NCBI GenBank assembly: GCA_021030915.1
Contig: JAGEMR010000131.1
Coordinates: forward strand, 1-64,000
Source: Astrothelium macrocarpum
Taxonomy: Eukaryota > Ascomycota > Dothideomycetes > Trypetheliales > Trypetheliaceae
DNA: 64,000 bases
Reading direction: 5' to 3'
Shown one piece after another: positions 23,031 through 34,749 of this stretch. Numbering within the stretch: the stretch's first letter is position 1; every line of letters starts with the position of its first letter. The translations under genes were made by a program, and so were the position numbers. The notes below the pieces were generated by a model. It saw only the letters and a list, made by a program, of their open reading frames with translations. It was not told the origin of the DNA and ran no database searches.

Positions 23031-25728
23031 ATGTCTTCTGCATCTGACTTTGTCCAAAAATTCGAATCTTCGAGTGATCCATCGCATATAAATAGAGCTC
23101 AGAATACCGCCGAACCGTCGGGACATTCCAACATTTCGGAAGAAAGCAACGGCCCAGAGCGGAATGGATGGAATGCGAAAATAATTCTAGAGAATGGTTC
23201 GCTGGGAAATACTCCGAATAGTAAAGAGATGCAGGATGATTCAACAGAGGCTCAGACCACAACTGGCTCACAGGACGATGCTGATCCCGGAAATGCCAAT
23301 GGCCTAGTTAAAAACGTCGCAAATACAGAGACAAGTCAGCCGAGAAATGATCAAAACCACGATTCTACAACCTCGGGCTATTTCAAGGCGGAACTATCGA
23401 ACCAACTGAGTGATACTTCCCGGAAAGAACAGCATCGGGACATTGCTCTATCCAGCGCATTCAGCACGCCTGATTCGCAAAATGCAGAAGAAACACGGAG
23501 TGATGACCAATCGCAGGGTCTGGCCAGCCGATCGCGTGGCAATATTCGGTTAGAAACAAACATCGCAGAAGGGAAACGATCGATGATGGAAGCACAGAAA
23601 GATTCGGCAGATACGGATACAATCAGTAAATCTGAGATACAAAGCATTATGGACCAATTCGAAGATGGTATGGGTGGCCCTGGAGAAAGCGAGATTATGT
23701 CTCCCCGTCTTGAAATTGCCCAACCTCAGATATTTCCCCAAAGGACCTCTAGCCTGGAGCCTATGAAGGGCGACACTGTCTCCCCGGACACTTCATCGGC
23801 AGTGGGGTTCGTGCCGATTAGTAGGCAATCTACCGGTCATTCCTTTTCAGAAAGATCATCTGGAATAGACCATGATCGCCAAGCTCATCCCTCCGAAGTA
23901 CGGATAAAGTCGCCCGACGTTACCTCATCACCAAGGTCATCCATCTCTGCATTCAAACCACCACCCCCTGAGCCAGATCCCGAGCCTGACTTGCCATTCG
24001 ACTTTCACCGATTTCTTGAACAGCTACGACATCGCACCGCTGATCCGGTGGCCAAATTTCTTCGCTCGTTCCTTCTTGAGTTTGGCAAAAAGCAATGGAT
24101 GGTGCATGAACAAGTGAAAATAATCAGCGACTTTTTAGAATTCATCTCCAAAAAGATGGCCCAATGCGAAGTCTGGCGCACAGTGTCGGATGCCGAGTTT
24201 GATAATGCTCGAGAAGGAATGGAGAAGCTAGTGATGAATCGTCTGTACACTCAGACGTTCTCGCCCGCCATTCCTCCACCAGAACCAACAGGAGCCAAAG
24301 GACGACGGAAACCCACGCAAACGCGGAACGGTCCCGGCCGAAAAGGTCAGCATCAGGAAGATGTAGAGAGAGACGAGGTTTTAGCACAAAAAGTTCGCAT
24401 CTATGGCTGGGTTCGGGAAGAGCATTTGGACATCAGGCCAGTAGGAGAGAAAGGAAGCAAATTCCTGAAGCTTGCTCAACAAGGCACTTGTTACCATCCA
24501 ATCAAAGTTGCGAAGCTAACAGATCCTAGAACTACTCAAGATTACGAGTTATCGTGCGCCTCGCGATAAAGTCATTTGCATTTTGAATAGTTGCAAAGTA
24601 ATTTTTGGTAGGCTCGTAAATATGGTGGATTACACATCTCGTTGACACGTCTAGGCTTTTTGCGCAATTCGAAATCCGATCAATCTGCAGATTCTTTCGT
24701 GCCGCTCCTCATCTATACGGTACTTCAGGCGAATCCCGAGCATCTGGTATCGAATGTCCAATATATCCTGCGATTTCGAAACCAAGATAAACTTGGTGGT
24801 GAAGCCGGATATTATATGTCATCACTGGTACATGCTCAGCTCAATGGCGTGCGCGAGGCAAGCTAAAATTTGCAGATGGGCGCAATTCAATTTATTGAAG
24901 GCCTCGACCGTACAAGCCTGACTGTATCAGACGCAGAATTTGAGAAAAACGTCGAAGCAGCAGTATCGGCAATCGCCGAGCGACATGTCGAAGAAGCAAA
25001 AAATGCCGGTCCGACACGTCCTCCCGTAGTATCAGAAAAGTCGGCACTCAGCAGACCGGAAGTGACACCTCGCAACTCTCTTGAAGCTGAGCGGTCTTCC
25101 CCACTGCGTCGCGCCACTCCATCACGCAACAACACCGACGTCAGCGATAACGAGGAGAACGCAGCTGTCGCAGGCCTCTTGCGAACGATTCAGAAACCCC
25201 TATCGACTATTGGACGCATCTTCTCCGAAGACGGCGGTACTCAAATCAACACCCAGAATCAGAATTCGGTCCCTTCGCAACCTGTGTCCACGCCGAGACT
25301 CTCGCCTTCACCGCTGGTGTTGCGAAGACCGAGCGCAGAGACAAGAGAAGCCCAGGGCTCGTCTGAAGATAAAGAAGGTCGACTAAATCCCGCACAACAA
25401 CGGATGAGTGCCGAAGATGCAGCTGCGCGTCAGGCGAGTGCCGAGGCAGCAGAGGCGCAGCGGATATCAAGAGCTGAGCATAGTGACGTTGTCGAGTATG
25501 ATCATCTCTTTTCCTGATCAAAGTAGCATCTCGAGTGTGCAATTGCTGATTTGGGCAGAACTTTGGCTGGAATGTTTCCTGACCTCGATCGGGAGGTCAT
25601 ATCGGATGTTGTGAGGCAGAAAGAGGGCCGGTAAGATCACACTCTTTATTCAGAAGTATTTGAGATATCGCTGACTTCCTTGCAGAGTCGGTTTGGCGGT
25701 TGATGCATGCTTGGCGTTAAACAACTGA
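23031..25728 (+). CDS. vps9: VPS9-domain Rab5 GEF with C-terminal CUE domain (Vps9-like)
   Basis: My six-exon model is 23031-24483, 24530-24607, 24655-24827, 24876-25495, 25559-25630 and 25686-25728, encoding 812 residues. Residues 1-320 are Ser-rich and disordered. The VPS9 catalytic core runs from PFDFHRFLEQL (about 322) through VRIYGWVREEHLDI, YRAPRDKVICILNSCKVIF and LGGEAGYYMSSLMGAIQFIEGLDR (about 590). The last ~38 residues form a CUE domain (LAGMFPDLDREVISDVV...AVDACLAL) that binds ubiquitin. Such proteins activate Rab5/Vps21 GTPases on endosomes and act in vacuolar sorting. Intron 1 uses a GC donor; only that junction keeps the conserved ELLKI block in frame. Confidence 0.92.
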
Positions 25729-26161
25729 TAGGCAGCCTTGGAGTCAGGCGAATAATTTGATTTGAGACCTGCATTGCAAGGGTTTTACGGGATGATCTAC
25801 ACCTACACACTCCTACAGTCCTCGAGGAAATGTCCCGCTGATGACTTTTTTCATTTCACGACATCATCCAGGTAATAGATTCCAAGAATGTTTGAGATAC
25901 GCGAGGTAGAGGAGACTGGCAAACATCACGTGACCAAGTTCATGCAGCAAACCATGGATGATGCTTAATCGCATTGGTCAGTGACGTCTTCGGCTGATAG
26001 CCAAATCGCAACATACCTTACCTTACCTAATCCTTATCGCATTGTCCTTTAAACATGCAATTTCTACAGGCTGCCTAGACATTGAGATTGAGTATTGTAA
26101 ACTTCCTGCCACTAAATATCGCTTGGAGATATTCCCGATAGTACGAGCGACAGATTTTGGT
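25729..26161. promoter_or_regulatory. Upstream region of nucleoside hydrolase, 433 bp
   Basis: It lies between the VPS9 stop and the hydrolase start. I see no ORF or RNA gene. It contains the VPS9 terminator and the hydrolase promoter. Confidence 0.45.
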
Positions 26162-27743
26162 ATGGAACAAAGAAATCGAATCATCATAGACACAGATCCT
26201 GTAGGTCCGAAACTGAGCTTGACACTGGATTTTCAATTGACTGGTTTGACTTTTTAGGGCGTTGATGACATTCTTGCTCTATTGCTTGCATTTTCTTCGA
26301 ATATTGATGAGCTCGAAATATTACTTATTTCCGTCACACATGGTAATGTGGGAGTTCTCAAATGCCTTCGCAACGTCGTTACTCTCTTCCACATCATCGA
26401 AAAAGAATTAGCATGGCGATTAAAGACTGGACGTATTGAAGGCTTCGAAACATTGAAACGATTTCGTCCATTCGTAGCGATTGGAGCAGATGCGCCTTTG
26501 GCCGACCAACTCATGATGGCGGACTCCTTCCATGGCATCGATGGTCTCGGTGGAATCCACACCAGCGTAAACTCTGATCTCCCTGAAACAAAAGTCGCGC
26601 CTACAAAGAACTGAACAGCAGCATAGCATCCCCACTTCAGCCCCGCCGAAACTTGGCGCAATCTCTTCACCACTGCCGTCTCATCCAGCTCCCCTGAGGA
26701 GCAGGCAGCTGTGCGCGATCTGCAACACGCAGATACGCTCTTTACGCCGGTACAAACGCCTGCGCATGAAGAAATTCTCCGTCTTCTCCGTACCAACGAC
26801 CCAGACACCATCACTATACTCGCCCTAGGCCCACTCACAACCCTCGCCCAAGCCGCTGCCACGGATCCAGAGACTTTCCTCCGCGTAACGGAGGTCGTCA
26901 TCATGGGCGGCGCTATCGCCGTACCGGGCAATGTACGCAGGCGCTCCTGCCTTCCCGTTCCCCGTTCTCTTTCTCCACCCCACCCTTACTTACTTCCTCT
27001 TCCTCTCCACTCCTAGAAAATCCAATTTTAAACCCCCAGCTCACCCCACCTAGATCACCCCTCTAGCTGAATTCAACACCCACACGGACCCCCTCGCCGC
27101 TGCCCGCCTCCTCTCCCTCACCTCCGCACAACCCTCCTCCACCCTTCCCCCTCCAACCGCCACCCACCCGTTCCTAGCACCCTTCCCCAACCCCCTCTCC
27201 CGCCGTCTCCGCGCCACCCTCCTCCCCCTTGACATCACCACCCCACACGAGCTACACCGTTCCACGTTCACCGCCAAGCTGCGCGAGCCCGGCGCCCAGG
27301 GCCCCTTGGGCGAGTGGGTGGCTGCGTTTCTCGCCGCGACGTTTCGGAAGCTGGCTGGCTCCACCGACGCAGCAGCAGCAACCGAGGCTGGGGAAGGAAA
27401 AGGCGTAGCCGATGTGGCGCTGAGCCTGCATGATCCGCTCGTGGTGTGGTATATGCTGACGCTGGCGCAGGCGTGGCGCGGGGAGGTGCAGGATGTGCGG
27501 GTGGAGACGCGCGGCCAGTGGACGCATGGGATGTCTGTGGTTGATGGGCGGGAGTGGCGGAAGAGAATTGATGGGAGTGAGCAGGGCGTAGTTGTTTCTG
27601 GGGGCGATCATGGGGGATGGTTGGATGTGGGAAAGGGGAATCGGGTGAGAGTGATGGTGGCAAGTGGGTGGGAGGAGAGGTTTGCGGGGGAGATGTTGGA
27701 TCGGATTCTTGGGAAAGAGGGGGTTGATGAGTATACCAAGTGA
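26162..27743 (+). CDS. Inosine-uridine-type nucleoside hydrolase
   Basis: Four exons, 26162-26200, 26258-26566, 26627-26932 and 27054-27743, encode 447 residues. The first intron splits the family signature and splicing restores DTDPGVDDILALLLA (residues 10-24), the calcium- and ribose-binding Asp cluster. Further conserved blocks are DSFHGIDGLGGIH, the DTITILALGPLTTLA segment and VIMGGAIAVPGN. The family cleaves the N-glycosidic bond of ribonucleosides, or of nicotinamide riboside, for salvage. The last exon is markedly GC-rich and has extended loops, so the protein is longer than the ~310-350-residue bacterial and protozoan enzymes. Substrate preference cannot be assigned. Confidence 0.88.
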
Positions 27744-28109
27744 ATTAAAGTGAAGTTCGCGAGCTTAGACATGCCTCTTGTACTGTTGTCCTTGTCGTGG
27801 ACAGATGAAGTTCGCTCGTAGGGCACAAGACCATTAGCCTTTATCTCCGTCATTCTAACAGGTTTCTGGAAATACTTGGGTTGATGATAGATGTTCGCGG
27901 GTTTCTAGTTGAGGAAGCGGTGAAACTTTTGAAACTCTGCTGATGCTCATGTGAGAACGATTCCGTTAAAACGAAAAAAAGACAGTGTCTACGCCTTGCG
28001 AGATGAAACGCCAGTTTCTCATGTGCAACATATAATCACACTCTTTGAAATCAAGATAGATGACTCTCTTTCCTCTAGCTTCGGCTATGTCGCCGATGCG
28101 GGATCTGCC
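27744..28109. terminator. Convergent 3' region, 366 bp
   Basis: This is the terminator region between the plus-strand nucleoside hydrolase and the minus-strand Erv29 gene. No ORF or RNA gene is supported. Confidence 0.4.
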
Positions 28110-29365
28110 TCAGTAAACCTTCTTCTTTTCGTCCACACTGAATTGACCAGGACCCATATTCACTAATAAGAGCAGACCACCGCTGAATCGACATTAGCTC
28201 TGATCGTAAAATAACAATGTTTGAAGGCCAAAACTTACACAATCGACAGAATCTGGAAGAAGTCATACTTGGCAAAATCCTTGTGCGGGTGGTGTGCGTG
28301 GAGCTGCATTCCGTTAGCCTTATTACCCATCTTTGATCGTCACCAATCATCCTCTACTTACCGTCCAGAAGTTATTCACCAACAAATTGAAGATACTCAA
28401 TATCAAGACCAGTATCACCGCACTCCATTTCGCCTTGAACCCCACCACCACCATCACGCACGCCACGAAGCCGAACATACTCACCAACACCCTCCACACG
28501 CTCCAGTCTCCCGCAAACACAAAGCCAACAAACAGGAAAATCAACAGCACCCTGCCTGCCAGCTGGAAATACATTTTCCGATCTTTCTCGTCGATCTGCG
28601 GCAGTCCTGCGGGGGCAAACTTCTTCCTCACCCAGCTATCGCTCAACACCATGAGCAGACCACCAACAACCGACAGATTGCGCAGGAAGAAGTTGAGATC
28701 AAAGATCAAGCCGTAGCCGAGCGCTTGAGTGACGACGACGCCGAGGAGGCCGCCGACGGCGTATTCGGTGGATTTGCGCACGATGATCAGGAAGGAGCAG
28801 GTGGTCATGGCGATGACGTTGAGGATGAGGAAGAGGTGGGTGAGGCCATTGGGGACTGGATGGAGAGGAAAGTTAGTTCACGAGGGGGGACGAGGAGGTG
28901 GGAAGGGGAAGTTTGGAGGGCTGAGCTTACTGTGGCGGTAGTCGTGGAGGTAGACAAGTTGATCTTGCCATTGGGTGATGATTCGGAGAGCGTCTTCGAG
29001 GAAAGTAACGACGATGAGGAAGCGGCCTAGGTGGGGGAGGTAGCTAGAGTTTGATATTAGCACGTGGGTGGAGATGCGGAGAAGCATGATGCCCGAAGCG
29101 AAGGCCAATTTGGAGATGGAGCCAGCTTACGGTTTGATGGGATCTGATATCGTATCCAGCCAGTCTTCTATCTTTGATGTTTGCTCGCGAATGGCATCAA
29201 GTGGACTGAGCCAGTCAGCTTTAGTTTGTGGACACAAGACGTCGGATGTAGTGCCAACCTTGGGTCATTGGTGTTTTGCTCTCTCGATGGACCTCCGAAG
29301 CTATTGGCCATGGAGTTTCCCATGTTCCCAAGGTGGTAATTTGCTGTCCCCCGTATTTGCGCCAT
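28110..29365 (-). CDS. erv29: SURF4/Erv29 ER cargo receptor
   Basis: My six-exon model is 29365-29259, 29205-29131, 29043-28931, 28855-28362, 28303-28239 and 28182-28110, encoding 308 residues. Every junction is in phase, with introns of 53-87 nt. Family blocks are PIKPYLPHLGRFLIVVTFLED, DYRHIPNGLTHLFLILNV, the hydrophobic core and the C-terminal HKDFAKYDFFQILSIVGG. It ends in KKVY, a KKXX dilysine retrieval signal that returns the protein from Golgi to ER. SURF4/Erv29 packages soluble secretory cargo into COPII vesicles. Size, membrane segments and tail are all canonical. Confidence 0.95.
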
Positions 29366-30340
29366 AGTGACACGTCTCTATCGATGCAAGCGGGGACAGA
29401 GTTGATGTGGATGTGAAATTATTGCACTAACGGAACGCACAGATATGGCGACCGGCGAGGTCGATTTATGTATAGTAGAATATTTGGAAGTAGGATTGAG
29501 TATTAGTGGTGAGGAGCGGTGCTCAACCCTCTTTGTTGGCTGAGGACTTTCAGTTGGCAGCGGTCGACAGATGCCACATTTCGCTAACCCATTTTGCCGG
29601 AAACCACCGCCTCGACCTCCGAAGCAATCATCAGCCCCGTCTCTTCGAGTTTCATGCAATTTATAAACGCCATCAGCAGCATGTCGTCGTCACATTCGAC
29701 GTTTCATCACATGTGCGCCAATGATTTTTTTGGATTGAGCTTCTCTCTCTCTCTCTCACATTTTGTGAAACTATCTGCACTCTGAATTTGCCTCCAAAAG
29801 GCCATATAGCCCCTGTCAGCTCGTGTCTCCCTTCGTCCAACGCCGAAAAAGCACCACAAAGAGTAAGAAAAATGCGCTCTAGACAGAAATGATATGATGG
29901 CATCGACACATTTCGCCCTTCGCCTTGATCCTGCCTATAAATGCCACGTGGTCCTTCCTTTCTCTGATATGCGTGACACTGAGACTCCTTCCGCTCTGCT
30001 GATTTGAAAAGGATAAAAAATTTGCGTGAGCACTCGAAATGTACATGCCATAACAAACAACCCTAGAGATACCATCCAAGGCGTCTCTGCAGGTAGCCTC
30101 CGTCGATATTGCTGGACGGATGGCATTCATGTCGATGATTCCAAAACGATAAATCGAAATGCGCAAAAGCTGAGACTCAGACACTGGCATGGCGCTTTGC
30201 CATGAATAGAAACAATGGCGTCATGAAGACGCGATTGTTCGTGGTAGCGAGCGAGCAATTTCCTCATCGCCTGTAGAAATGATTGTGAATACTCGAAACC
30301 TGCCCAATGAACCATGCAATCCTATTAGATTAATTCCACC
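29366..30340. other. Gene-free gap, 975 bp
   Basis: It lies upstream of Erv29 and downstream of the coiled-coil membrane protein gene. It holds a CT dinucleotide run at 29742-29757 and only short ORFs without family motifs. No RNA gene was recognised. Confidence 0.5.
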
Positions 30341-31681
30341 TCAGACGACAGACCAGTCAGAGTCCGCTGGGTGGTGAGAGGCATTAGCCCATTCGGTAAC
30401 ATTGTCAAGAACGCTGTAACCGCCATGAGAAACGGTGTTGGAAGTTGGCTTGATGGCCTTGGGAGCATCTTTGGCCTTGGCAACCGCGGGTGCTGGCGCA
30501 GAACTCTCACTACCACTTTGATTAACGTTATCGCCATTCGCAGCCTTCTTCTTATTCTTCTTTCCGGATTGAACGGTGCTCCAATTTGCGTCATCATTCT
30601 CTTTGAGGATTCGAAGCTGTTCCTCTTCCGACGGAAGAGGGCCGTCCCAATTGGTACCAGCAGTAGTGTTGGAGTTTGGGCTTGCTGCTCTGCCACTTGA
30701 ACTAGCAGTTGATGCAGTTGCGTCTTGATCAAAAGTGTCCAACAATTGAGGTTCTTGGCTAATTTCATTGGGAAGGTTTGCCGGAGCAGGAGCTTGAACG
30801 GCGCCACTGGGAGCTGTTTGGTTCCAGGCGCTGGAAGTAGGTGTCTTTGCTGGCGTAACACCATTCTTGGCTGGCTCGCCTCTGCTCTCCCTTGCTGTAC
30901 GACGTTGTTTCTCCTCCAAAGCACGACGCTCCTTTTCTTGTTCTTCGCGCTCAAGCTTCCTAGCTTCGGCCTTTTGGCGATTTTGACGCTGCTTCTTGGT
31001 CTCTTGTGGCTGAGGAGAGGCTTGCTTACGCTGCTGCTTGGCAGGCTTCGGATTGCTTGGCTCAGTCAGCCTGAGTGTGGAAGGCCCAGGAGACGGGGCT
31101 TCCAGCATGTCAGAAACGTCCGCACTGGAGGTTTTTGCTGGCAGAGCTGGAGAGACTGCTGGAGACATTTCGTCATCAGCATCCGCTGGAGCATTAAAGG
31201 AACCAGCAGACAGCTCCGGAGTAGTATTAGCGGCAGATTGGCGAACAGTCTTCTGTCGCTGGTTTGATCGTGTAGGAGGTGCCAAGTTCGAGCCTTCCTT
31301 CAATTTGAACAAATCTGCCGCCCAATTCTTCATGTCAGTCTCATCCTCTCTGCCAGTATCCTTCAAGGGAGTCGCGTTTGGGATAGAGGGCGTTGGAAAG
31401 ATGGCTTTCTTGTTATCCTTCCGCTTCGCTGTAGGCTCATCGTTGCCTAAAGCGGCTGTATCGGCGCCTTTGTTTGGTACAGGAGAGACTGGCTCATCCA
31501 CCCTTTTCTTACTTTTGTTGTCATCGCGACGCTGCGTCTTTCGTGTTGTCTGGGTTATTTCACCAGCAGCATGTGGCTGTGCTGATTTGTTGTTTTCCTT
31601 GACTCCGGGGATGCCATAGTAGTAGCAGTAGATGGCACCGCCACCAACTAGGATAGCAGCCCAGGACTGCCAGGGCTCCAT
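30341..31681 (-). CDS. N-terminally anchored coiled-coil protein of unknown function
   Basis: Single-exon ORF of 446 residues. One hydrophobic segment near residues 7-24 (WAAILVGGGAIYCYYYG) should act as a membrane anchor. The rest is highly charged and low in complexity, with a Lys/Arg/Glu-rich probable coiled coil around residues 215-275 (KKQRQNRQKAEARKLEREEQEKERR). A Trp-containing conserved-looking patch DDANWSTVQSGKKNKK and a C-terminal SDWSVV tail end the protein. The anchor-plus-basic-coil layout recalls ER proteins that touch ribosomes or RNA, but that is only an analogy. I cannot name a family. Confidence 0.72.
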   Translation of the reverse strand: MEPWQSWAAILVGGGAIYCYYYGIPGVKENNKSAQPHAAGEITQTTRKTQRRDDNKSKKRVDEPVSPVPNKGADTAALGNDEPTAKRKDNKKAIFPTPSIPNATPLKDTGREDETDMKNWAADLFKLKEGSNLAPPTRSNQRQKTVRQSAANTTPELSAGSFNAPADADDEMSPAVSPALPAKTSSADVSDMLEAPSPGPSTLRLTEPSNPKPAKQQRKQASPQPQETKKQRQNRQKAEARKLEREEQEKERRALEEKQRRTARESRGEPAKNGVTPAKTPTSSAWNQTAPSGAVQAPAPANLPNEISQEPQLLDTFDQDATASTASSSGRAASPNSNTTAGTNWDGPLPSEEEQLRILKENDDANWSTVQSGKKNKKKAANGDNVNQSGSESSAPAPAVAKAKDAPKAIKPTSNTVSHGGYSVLDNVTEWANASHHPADSDWSVV

Positions 31682-32974
31682 TTTTATTATGTCAATTAAG
31701 ATTTAAAATTTAGAGGCAGATCGACGAAACGGTTCTAATGCTAGTTTAGAGAGTGGCGAAGAGGACGTGGGAGTTTCTTACCGGTGTATGTCAGCGCTGG
31801 ACCACAATCAATTCCGTATCGCTTGCCGGAGACTTGGTTTCGAGCGGACTGTCCAAATCACAAATGCGTGACGAAGGTGTGATGCTAAAGACTGGGGGTC
31901 ACAGGAGGTGATGTGGTGGGCAAGCAAGGGGCAATGTTGATGATGGGCTGGTAAAGAGTGTTGACTTAGGGCCTTGGCCGCAGTCTTGGCAAAATGGCAA
32001 ATTGCGAGTAGATGGAATTGTGCAGGCTCTGGAACGAGAGTATATTATTGCGGCCTGGCAATACGGCAAAACGGAGCAAGCGATGGACACAAGTCGATGG
32101 GGGTTAGGTTGAAGTCGTCGAGTGGTGCACGACGGAAGCACTAGGAGTGTGGGAGGCTAAGGATGCGGGAAAGTCGGCAGGAGAGCGTGCCGATGGACAG
32201 AGTGGGGAGAAAGCAAAGCTGTTGAGTGCCCAGGACGCAGCAGAGGAGCAGCAAAAGGAGTGTTTTTGATCGAATGCGCCCCCAGTCGGAACGCATGATG
32301 GATTGGGCACCAGACTGCCGCCGCTTGCACTGCGAGCTCATGCCAATAGTGCCTCGTGCTCGTGCTCGTGCTCGTGCTCGTAACCGTGTGCCAGCCCGAA
32401 CGAGAAAGTGTTACATATGTCTAGCTCCGCCCTTCTCACGTAGGTATTGCCCAGAGAGGAGAAATGCTCAGTTCAGATGCTGATAAGCGCGCCAAGTCGT
32501 GCCTGCAGCAAGCGTGAGATGCAAAAAAGTCGAACCCTGTCTGCATATGCGAAGGTTGCGTGGCTTCAACCATGAAAGGCAAGTCAAAGGGGACGTGGTC
32601 TAGGCCGTGGCGTGGTGATTGGTGGAGGGCTGATGGCCGCCTCGAACCAGGCCAGGGCGGAAGTGTTTCCCCACAATCCTATTGCTTGGCATGCACGTCT
32701 TACCTGGCGCAGTTCGTCTATATTTATTCCTCCGGCCTCGTTCACCTGCCCAAACGAAATCCGCCGGCCGCCGTAAGACTGACTTGGTCTGCCCGTCCCA
32801 TGACTCTAGCGTAGCCATCGTGGAGAAGCCGCAAGTAGATCTGGCGCTATGCATTCCCCATGTGTCAGCATGAACCTTTTAAGTCATCAAAGGTACTACA
32901 ACAACCCAAGCAGGAAGTTCTATAGGCAGGTCTAATTATCTATTTTGATTGATATCAATTCTACGCAAACTACT
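31682..32974. other. Gene-free gap with hexanucleotide repeat
   Basis: A 1.29 kb interval between the start of the coiled-coil protein and the 3' end of the FAD monooxygenase. It contains a CTCGTG microsatellite of about five units at 32353-32381. Short ORFs exist, but none is supported. Confidence 0.5.
32353..32381. repeat. CTCGTG hexanucleotide microsatellite
   Basis: About five consecutive copies of a six-base unit are visible. It is non-coding in any supported gene and lies about 670 bp upstream of the coiled-coil protein gene. Confidence 0.85.
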
Positions 32975-34391
32975 CTACACATTTGCTTTGACTCCAAGAC
33001 TTTCCAATGCTGTAGCAACTTCCTTTTCAGCGTCATACCCATACAGCCATGGTTGGACAACTGGACATGTCCATCGACTGGGAAATTCTCCTACAATTTC
33101 CTTGCCCAATTGACGAAGAAACAAAGCATCCCTGGCCTCTTGTTGAGGTCCGTCAGGCATGTGAAACGACTCTCTTTGCTTGAAAGTCTCTCTCACGATT
33201 GCTTCCCCGCGAGTCTTTCGTAATCGTTGAAATAACTCCAGCCTTTCTTTGAGCTCTCCCGTCGACTTCATCCCCTTCAACAACCCCCCCAACACCGCAC
33301 CATCTTCAATGGATGAGTTCGCCCCCTGTGCCAAATACGGTAGCATCGGATGACACGAATCTCCAATCATCACAAAATTCCCCCTCTCATTTACCCACGC
33401 CGAGAGCTCCTCCCGATGCATCAGTTTCCACTTATCCACACTCTCCACGTTCTCCAAGAACCGCTTCAGCACCGGATCCCAGCCTGCGAACAGTCCCCTC
33501 ATCTCCTCCAAGCTCCCCGGCTGCTTCGCCACATCCTTGGGCAGATCATCTGGTACCAACAACACGATATTATACAAGTTCCCACCCCGCACCGAATACG
33601 CTACCACATGCGCGCCCGGCCCAATCCAAAACCGACACTTTGGCTCCGTGATCCACCGCCGTAGCTCAGCATCCGCAATGTTGTCCGCCGCCAGCACAAT
33701 CCGATACGCCAGATCCCCTGTCGGCAGCGGCGCGTCCTTTCTCCCAAGCCAGCACTCGCGACACCGCGACCACAAGCCGTCAGCCGCCACTATCAGATCC
33801 GCGTCATAGAGCTCCTCCTTTCCCTCTGTACCTTCGTCGCCCGCACTGCGCTCCGTACGCACCTTTTCCCCCTCAAAATCCAATCCCACCACCCTCGTCC
33901 CCAGCTCCAGCACTACCCCCAGCTCCTCTGCACGAGCAGCCAAAGCACGTTGCAGGTCGACACGGTGCACGTCGAGAAAGGGACTGCCGTAGCGAGCGCG
34001 CATGCGCGTGTGAAAGTCCTCATCGCAAGCGAGAATCTTGCCGTCGGCATAGCGGTGGACGGAGAGCGCTGTGGGTTCTGCGGCCGTGGCTTCGAGGTTA
34101 CGGAGCAGACCCCAGGAGGAGAGGAGGCGAGTTGAATTGGGAGTGAGCTGGAGGCCGGCGCCGATCTGGGAGATGGGTCAGCGAGGGAAGTTGGGGTTGA
34201 TGGGTGGGGTCCTCCTGATGTGTTGATTGTAGGAGTACTAGGAGTATTGGATGACAGATGCTTACTTCGGCAAGTTCCTTTGCATTCTCAAGGACCGTGA
34301 CCTTGTGTCCTGCGAGTGCGCATGCTACGGCGGCGGAGAGACCACTCAGACCGGCACCAGCGATGACAATGCGGAGCTGAATGGCGCTCAT
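32975..34391 (-). CDS. FAD-dependent monooxygenase (salicylate hydroxylase-like)
   Basis: Two exons, 34391-34266 and 34165-32975, with a 100-nt intron, encode 438 residues. The dinucleotide-binding GxGxxG motif is at residues 12-17 (GAGLSG). The splice creates EIGAGLQLTPNSTRLL, typical of the group A flavin monooxygenases. An ADGLWS motif and the FAD ribityl-binding GDSCHPMLPYLAQGAN block (from residue 310) follow. These enzymes hydroxylate aromatic substrates using NAD(P)H and O2; salicylate-type catabolism or secondary metabolism are both possible. No pathway partner is adjacent, so the substrate stays open. Confidence 0.9.
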
Positions 34392-34749
34392 TGTTTAGCA
34401 GTGTGCATTGCGATTTTCAGCGGATTGCTTTTGGTTTTATGGAAAACATTGGAATAATAGTTCGGGTCATAGAAGCCCGGTAGCAGCTCCAATATAGTTT
34501 GCTCTCATCTTCGGCGTGCACATCTGGTGGTCGGTGATGTGGGGGAGAGATCGGGGCAAGCGATCGGCAACCCGCGCCATAGCTTAGTGGAGCAATCTCC
34601 AACCTCATACGGCCCGCCAGAAAAAAGGGACAGAAATGTGAATGAATGAATACAATCTAAAACTTTTAATGAAACGCTTCTACAGGGTTAATCGTACATG
34701 ACAATCGGAAAACAACCGGGCAACCCTCAACGAACTACTACTCCCCCAA
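34392..34749. promoter_or_regulatory. Upstream region of the monooxygenase, 358 bp
   Basis: It lies between two same-strand genes and holds the monooxygenase promoter and the terminator of the F-box-like gene. No ORF or RNA gene is supported. Confidence 0.4.
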
